A stretch of DNA of 64,000 bases from an uncultured Elusimicrobiales bacterium. GTDB lineage: Bacteria; Elusimicrobiota; Elusimicrobia; Elusimicrobiales; Elusimicrobiaceae. The stretch lies in the NCBI GenBank assembly GCA_944324645.1, contig CALUXB010000005.1:1-64000 (forward strand). The letters run 5' to 3'. The position numbers and the translations under genes were made by a program. The notes under the pieces are model-generated. The model was not told where the DNA came from. It did no database searches and was given only the letters and a program-made list of their open reading frames with translations. This document shows positions 59,710 through 64,000 of this stretch, piece after piece (the stretch's first letter is position 1; every line of letters starts with the position of its first letter).

Positions 59710-60753
59710 TTAGTAGGATTTGCCCCGGTTCCCAAAAAAGCGGGAACCTTTCTCATTGAGTTGTTCCAGGAATTTGCCGGTACCCAACGCCACGCAGCTT
59801 AAAGGGTCCGCCGCGCGGTGCACGGGAATATCGGTTTCTTTGCGGATTAAATCCGTAATACCGCGCAGCAAAGAGCCCCCGCCGGCCACCACCAGCCCCC
59901 GGTCCACCAAATCGGCGGCCAGTTCCGGCGGCGTTTCTTCCAGCGTGCTTTTGATCACATCTACAATCAAACGCACCGGCTCCATAAGCGCCTGGCGGAT
60001 TTCTTCCGAAGTTACCGTCAACGTGCGGGGCAGACCTTGCGTCTGGTCCCGGCCTTTGACTTCCATAGACTTCTCTTCTTTGAGCGGGTAGACGGAGCCG
60101 AGGTTGATTTTCACTTCCTCTGCGGTCGTTTCCCCAATAATCAAATTATATTTCTTGCGGAAATACTGCACGATGCATTCGGTCAGTTCATCTCCGGCCA
60201 CATCAATGGATTTGGCCACCACCATACCGCCTAAAGAAATGACTGCCACTTCCGTCGTGCCGCCACCAATATCCACAATCATACTGGCGTGCGGTTCCGC
60301 AATAGGCAAATCGGCCCCCATAGCAGAGGCCATAGGTTCTTCTATCAGGTAGACTTCCCTCGCACCGGCCTGGCGGGCCGCGTCATCTACGGCGCGGCGC
60401 TCCACACCCGTAATATCAGAAGGAATACCAATCACAATCCGGGGGCGCAGCAAACTGCTGCGGCTGTGCACCTTGCGGATAAAATAACGAATCATTTCCT
60501 GCGTCACTTCAAAATCGGCAATGACGCCGTTTTTCATCGGACGCACGGCAATAATATTCGCGGGCGTTCTGCCAAGCATCTGCTTGGCTTTGGCGCCGAC
60601 GGCTTTTACCTCGCCGGTTTCGCGTTCCACCGCTACGACGGAAGGTTCCCGCAGCACAATGCCTTTATCCTTGACGTAAATCAAGCAGTTGGCTGTGCCT
60701 AGGTCCATTCCGAGGTCGGAGGAGAACAAGCCCCCCAGATAATCTATGACCAT
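59710..60753 (-). CDS. mreB: Rod-shape determining protein MreB (actin-like)
   Basis: A 347-residue actin-family ATPase forming membrane-bound filaments that direct the RodA/PBP2 elongasome. [15 protein letters not shown] (phosphate 1) and [16 protein letters not shown] (phosphate 2) are visible, with [12 protein letters not shown] near the C-terminus. Its start codon immediately follows the rplQ stop, so it is translated as part of the ribosomal operon. Confidence 0.97.
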   Translation of the reverse strand: MVIDYLGGLFSSDLGMDLGTANCLIYVKDKGIVLREPSVVAVERETGEVKAVGAKAKQMLGRTPANIIAVRPMKNGVIADFEVTQEMIRYFIRKVHSRSSLLRPRIVIGIPSDITGVERRAVDDAARQAGAREVYLIEEPMASAMGADLPIAEPHASMIVDIGGGTTEVAVISLGGMVVAKSIDVAGDELTECIVQYFRKKYNLIIGETTAEEVKINLGSVYPLKEEKSMEVKGRDQTQGLPRTLTVTSEEIRQALMEPVRLIVDVIKSTLEETPPELAADLVDRGLVVAGGGSLLRGITDLIRKETDIPVHRAADPLSCVALGTGKFLEQLNEKGSRFFGNRGKSY

Positions 60754-61098
60754 TTAGTCCACCAGTTTAATAATCGCCACCTGCGCATTGTCGCCCTGGC
60801 GTACGCCGGCGCGGTAAATGCGGGTGAAACCGCCTGCGCGGTTTTGGTAACGGGCAGCCAACACTTCAAAAAGTTTCTTGAAGGCGGCTTTGTCTTTCAA
60901 GGTGTCTTTTACGGCCAGGTGATTATTCGCCTTGGCTAAAGTAATCAGCCCTTCTACCACGCGGCGCACTTCTTTGGCTTTGGGCAGCGTGGTTTTTACT
61001 TCTTCGTGCAGGATAATGCTGGTAGCCATATTCTTGAGCATTGCATTTTTATGGGAAGAAGTTTTGCCGAGTTTACGGTATCCTGTATTTTTAATCAT
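60754..61098 (-). CDS. rplQ: Ribosomal protein bL17
   Basis: A 114-residue L17 starting [21 protein letters not shown]. The length is typical. It follows rpoA by 29 bases as in most bacteria. Confidence 0.97.
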   Translation of the reverse strand: MIKNTGYRKLGKTSSHKNAMLKNMATSIILHEEVKTTLPKAKEVRRVVEGLITLAKANNHLAVKDTLKDKAAFKKLFEVLAARYQNRAGGFTRIYRAGVRQGDNAQVAIIKLVD

Positions 61099-61127
61099 CT
61101 TTTACAATCCTTTCAACGGGTTATACC

Positions 61128-62135
61128 CTAAATTTTCATGCCCAGAGATAAATTCATCTCGGCCAGTCTTTCTTTGATTTCGTCCATAGATTTAGCGCCG
61201 AAATTTTTAATCATCTTCAGGTCGTCTTCGGACATTTTGACCAAATCACGCACCGTGTGGATGTTTTCCGATTTCAGGCAATTAATGGAGCGGGAAGAAA
61301 GCTCAATAAACTCAATAGACTGGTTTAATACTTCATCCAGTTTGGAGTTGGCGAGGGCTGCACCGCTGACGCTGCCAGTCGTAGAAACAGGTTCTTGCTG
61401 GGCATCCGCACCCGTGCTGACGGCTACGGTACCCGGTTCTTCGCCTTCAATGGTGAAGATGTGCAAGGAATCAGACAGCAATACCGCCGCGCGGTGCAAA
61501 GCCCGGGCGGGCTCCAGCGTACCGTCGGTGGTAATTTCTAAAATCAGGCGGTCATAGTCGGTTTTCTGGCCGACGCGGGCCGGTTCAACGTCATAATGCA
61601 CTTTGACAATAGGCGAAAACAGCGCATCCACAGGAATGTACCCGGCAGGGCGCTGCTGTTTGGCCAAGTCTTCGGCCGGAACATAACCTTTGCCGCGGGA
61701 AATTTCAATTTCCATTTCCAGGCTGCCGCCTACTTCCAGCGTGGCAATTTGCAGGTCTTTGTTAATAATACTCACGCCGTCTACTTCTTCAATATCGGCG
61801 GCGGTTACCACGCCCGGTTTTTCGGTATGCAGGGACAAGATTTCGCTGTTTTTATTATCCATCTTGATGCGCATTTTTTTCAAATTGAGCAAGATGTCTA
61901 TGACGTCTTCCCGCACGTTGGGCAGCGTGCTGAATTCGTGCACGGCGCCTTTAATGCGTACGGCCGTTACGGCCGCGCCTTCCATACCGGAAAGCAAAAT
62001 GCGGCGCAACGAATTGCCCACCGTGTGGCCGTAACCGCTTTCATACGGTTCTGCGGTAAATTTACCGTAGAAATCAGAAGCGGTTTTTTCGTCCAACTGG
62101 ATATTCTTGGGAAGAACTATTTCATTAAAAGCCAT
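61128..62135 (-). CDS. rpoA: DNA-directed RNA polymerase subunit alpha
   Basis: A 335-residue alpha subunit. The N-terminal domain carries YGHTVGNSLRRILLSGMEGAA for dimerisation, and the C-terminal domain (LSSRSINCLKSENIHTVRDL) binds DNA and activators. The ATG at 62135 with GGAGG upstream is preferred over an in-frame upstream ATG at 62171. Confidence 0.97.
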   Translation of the reverse strand: MAFNEIVLPKNIQLDEKTASDFYGKFTAEPYESGYGHTVGNSLRRILLSGMEGAAVTAVRIKGAVHEFSTLPNVREDVIDILLNLKKMRIKMDNKNSEILSLHTEKPGVVTAADIEEVDGVSIINKDLQIATLEVGGSLEMEIEISRGKGYVPAEDLAKQQRPAGYIPVDALFSPIVKVHYDVEPARVGQKTDYDRLILEITTDGTLEPARALHRAAVLLSDSLHIFTIEGEEPGTVAVSTGADAQQEPVSTTGSVSGAALANSKLDEVLNQSIEFIELSSRSINCLKSENIHTVRDLVKMSEDDLKMIKNFGAKSMDEIKERLAEMNLSLGMKI

Positions 62136-62151
62136 TTCAGCCTCCGCGCTA

Positions 62152-62790
62152 TTATTTAGAATAGTATTCAACGATCAGCTGCTCGTTGACAGGATAGGAC
62201 ATTTCCGCTCTGTCAGGCCATCTCAAAAGTTTGCCGGTCAATTTTTCCGCATCAAATTCCAAAAAGCTGGGGCGCTGGCTGCGTTTTTCCGCTTCTTCCA
62301 GGCCTTGTTTGACGGTCGGATTTTCGGCCAAAGAGGCTTTCAAGGCCACTTTGTCGCCCGGTTTTACTTGGAAAGAAGGCACGTTGACGGCTTTGCCGTT
62401 AACGGTTACAAAACCGTGCAATACAATCTGACGGGCCGTTTTCAAGGACACCGCAAAACCCAAGCGGCGCACGATGTTATCCAAGCGCGTTTCCAGCAAG
62501 CGCAAGAAATTTTCACCGGTTTGACCTTGCAGTTTGGCAGCCTTGTCAAACATATTGCGGAACGGAATTTCCGACATACCGGACTGCAATCTGGCTTTCT
62601 GTTTTTCCTGCAAGCGAATGCCATATTCGGAAACTTTAGCACGGCGTGCTTTGCCGGCTTTACCGCCGCGCACTTTGGCGGAGGCCAACTTGTCAATGAC
62701 ACAGTTGGTGTAGCATTTGGTGCCTTTGAGGAAAAGTTTGCAATCTAATTTTCTGCATTTTTTGCAGCTGGCTTCTGTGTATCTGGACAT
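62152..62790 (-). CDS. rpsD: Ribosomal protein uS4
   Basis: A 212-residue S4 with N-terminal cysteines (SCKKCRKLDCKLF, KCYTNC), so it is the zinc-binding (C+) form, followed by the S4 domain (LETRLDNIVRRLGFA). Confidence 0.96.
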   Translation of the reverse strand: MSRYTEASCKKCRKLDCKLFLKGTKCYTNCVIDKLASAKVRGGKAGKARRAKVSEYGIRLQEKQKARLQSGMSEIPFRNMFDKAAKLQGQTGENFLRLLETRLDNIVRRLGFAVSLKTARQIVLHGFVTVNGKAVNVPSFQVKPGDKVALKASLAENPTVKQGLEEAEKRSQRPSFLEFDAEKLTGKLLRWPDRAEMSYPVNEQLIVEYYSK

Positions 62791-62795
62791 AAATC

Positions 62796-63230
62796 TTATA
62801 CTCTCCGTGCTTTAGGGGGTCTGCATCCGTTGTGCGGGATGGGGGTCACGTCTTTAATGGAAGACACCGTCAAGCCGGCTTGCTGCACGGCACGAACGGC
62901 GGTTTCGCGTCCCTGACCGGGGCCGCAGACTTTTACGGCCACTTCGCGCATACCCAGGGCAACGGCCTTTTCGGCTGCTTTGTTGCAGGTAATCTGAGCG
63001 GCGAACGGAGTGCTCTTTTTGGTGCCTTTAAAACCGTGGGAACCGGCGGTAGACCAGGCAATGGTGTTGCCTTTATCGTCGGAAACCGTCACAATGGTGT
63101 TGTTGAACGAACAATAAATGTGCACTACGCCGAATGCCGGCGCTTTGGCGTTTTTCTTTTTGCCCTTCGCAGCGGCGGGAGCTTTGGCTTCCGCAGCGGC
63201 GGCGGTTTTCATTTCTTTTTCTTCTGCCAT
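62796..63230 (-). CDS. rpsK: Ribosomal protein uS11
   Basis: A 144-residue S11 with an Ala/Lys-rich N-terminal extension (to about 30), the core [14 protein letters not shown], and [10 protein letters not shown] at the C-terminus. Confidence 0.97.
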   Translation of the reverse strand: MAEEKEMKTAAAAEAKAPAAAKGKKKNAKAPAFGVVHIYCSFNNTIVTVSDDKGNTIAWSTAGSHGFKGTKKSTPFAAQITCNKAAEKAVALGMREVAVKVCGPGQGRETAVRAVQQAGLTVSSIKDVTPIPHNGCRPPKARRV

Positions 63231-63252
63231 ATGTTAAATCCTGAAATTAAAA

Positions 63253-63633
63253 TTATTTAGCTGCAGCTTTGGAGCCGACGGTTTTTCTTCTGCCGCGGCG
63301 GGTTCTGCTGTTGGTTTTGGTACGCTGACCGCGCACAGGCAGGTTTCTGCGGTGGCGCTGGCCTCTGTAAGAACCAATTTCAATAAAGCGGTGAATATTC
63401 TGCGCCACTTCTCTGCGCAATTCGCCTTCCACCTTGTATTCTTTCTGCAAGATGGTGTTCAAAAGACCGGCCTGCTGTTCGGTAAGGTCTTTGACTCTGG
63501 TAGCGGGGTCAATTTGGCCGTTGAGTTTGGCCAACACTTCTTTGGCGTTCTTTTTGCCAATACCGTAGATATATTCCAACGCTACGTCAATTCTTTTGTT
63601 TTTCGGTAAATCAATACCTGCGACTCTAGCCAT
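63253..63633 (-). CDS. rpsM: Ribosomal protein uS13
   Basis: A 126-residue S13 ([40 protein letters not shown]) in the usual place after rpmJ. Confidence 0.97.
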   Translation of the reverse strand: MARVAGIDLPKNKRIDVALEYIYGIGKKNAKEVLAKLNGQIDPATRVKDLTEQQAGLLNTILQKEYKVEGELRREVAQNIHRFIEIGSYRGQRHRRNLPVRGQRTKTNSRTRRGRRKTVGSKAAAK

Positions 63634-63655
63634 ATTTTATAAATACTCCTGTAAA

Positions 63656-63769
63656 TTAACCTTGGCGCTGTTTGTGTTTGGCGACTTCGCAAACCACACG
63701 TACCACGCCGTTGCGCTTAATGATTTTGCACTTTTGGCATATCTTTTTTACACTGGCTCTGACTTTCAT
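63656..63769 (-). CDS. rpmJ: Ribosomal protein bL36
   Basis: A 37-residue zinc-ribbon protein beginning [15 protein letters not shown], with cysteines 11, 14 and 27 and His32 as zinc ligands (the C+ form). The start codon directly follows the infA stop. Confidence 0.96.
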   Translation of the reverse strand: MKVRASVKKICQKCKIIKRNGVVRVVCEVAKHKQRQG

Positions 63770-63982
63770 TTATTTCTCCCTATAAGTTATTCTGCCTTTT
63801 GTAAGGTCGTACGGGGACAATTCAAGCTTTACTTTGTCTCCGGGCAGAATTCTTATATGATGAACTCTCATTTTCCCGGATATATGGCCCAGAATGACCT
63901 TGCCGCCCGGAATTTCTATTTTGAACATTGCGTTGGGCAAGGCTTCCAGTACTTTGCCTTCTACTTCTATTTTATCGCTCAT
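63770..63982 (-). CDS. infA: Translation initiation factor IF-1
   Basis: A 70-residue OB-fold factor ([40 protein letters not shown]) that occupies the ribosomal A site during initiation. SD GGAG lies upstream. It is complete, and the operon continues beyond the window. Confidence 0.97.
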   Translation of the reverse strand: MSDKIEVEGKVLEALPNAMFKIEIPGGKVILGHISGKMRVHHIRILPGDKVKLELSPYDLTKGRITYREK

Positions 63983-64000
63983 ACATCTCCGAGTTCGGGT

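Noticed and set aside
1..64000. CRISPR array, prophage or integrated plasmid
   Set aside because: No regularly spaced direct repeats, integrase, phage structural or transposase genes are seen.

Overview
The window looks like one contiguous chromosome piece from a Gram-negative, probably anaerobic, host-associated bacterium, most likely of the Elusimicrobiota. The grounds are a LolCD-type lipoprotein system, an MreBCD/RodA/PBP2 rod-shape cluster, ferredoxin-dependent 2-oxoacid and NADPH/ferredoxin enzymes, GatCA amidotransferase next to tRNA-Gln biology, and an unusually large number of scattered single type IV prepilin genes, which I recall (not checked) as a hallmark of Elusimicrobium genomes. 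All product names rest on motifs and family memory; no database search was run.

Layout. 0-7 kb: tRNA-Gln and lysS, then an operon of lolC, lolD and three Sel1-repeat proteins. 7-18 kb: a GH57 glycosidase divergent from phoH, an NfnAB-like pair, a YtxH protein, a gatC-gatA-Nudix operon and a CD225-like membrane protein. 19-26 kb: a ychF-rlmD-uvrD operon, tRNA-Glu and a DUF1646 transporter. 26-36 kb: glycogen phosphorylase, trmL, a spinster-like MFS transporter, a vor/kor 2-oxoacid:ferredoxin oxidoreductase operon, msrC and tRNA-Phe. 36-46 kb: rlmI, pyrE, an AsmA-like protein and a membrane HExxH protein, then a lipoate ligase and a gcvT-gcvH-gcvPA-gcvPB glycine cleavage operon. 46-51 kb: a YgjP-like peptidase, a secreted nitroreductase, an unknown exported protein, a split ChrA pair and another unknown protein. 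51-64 kb: amidase, rng, DUF2344, rodA, mrdA, mreD and mreC, then mreB joined to the end of the alpha ribosomal operon (infA-rpmJ-rpsM-rpsK-rpsD-rpoA-rplQ).

The most striking system is a family of ten prepilin-like genes (two broken) plus one probable remnant, all in the first 36 kb, all on the minus strand, each single and mostly convergent to a plus-strand gene. Six carry the same start-site module: a TTGACT-like -35, a pure T tract of 12 or 13 bases as the promoter spacer, a TA(A/C)ATT -10, exactly six bases, then ATG, with a large inverted repeat centred on the ATG. One stem position varies as a compensated pair (A-T in three copies, C-G in three), so the dyad is under selection. A seventh gene has a decayed copy. 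The module predicts leaderless, co-regulated and possibly slippage-tuned pilin transcripts. The remaining pilins have short leaders and ordinary Shine-Dalgarno (SD) sites.

The same six-base spacing from -10 to ATG recurs in at least five non-pilin genes, four with an extended TGN -10, and three tRNA promoters show a fixed 11-base spacing to the mature 5' end. Promoter architecture in this organism therefore seems rigid, with a real leaderless mRNA class.
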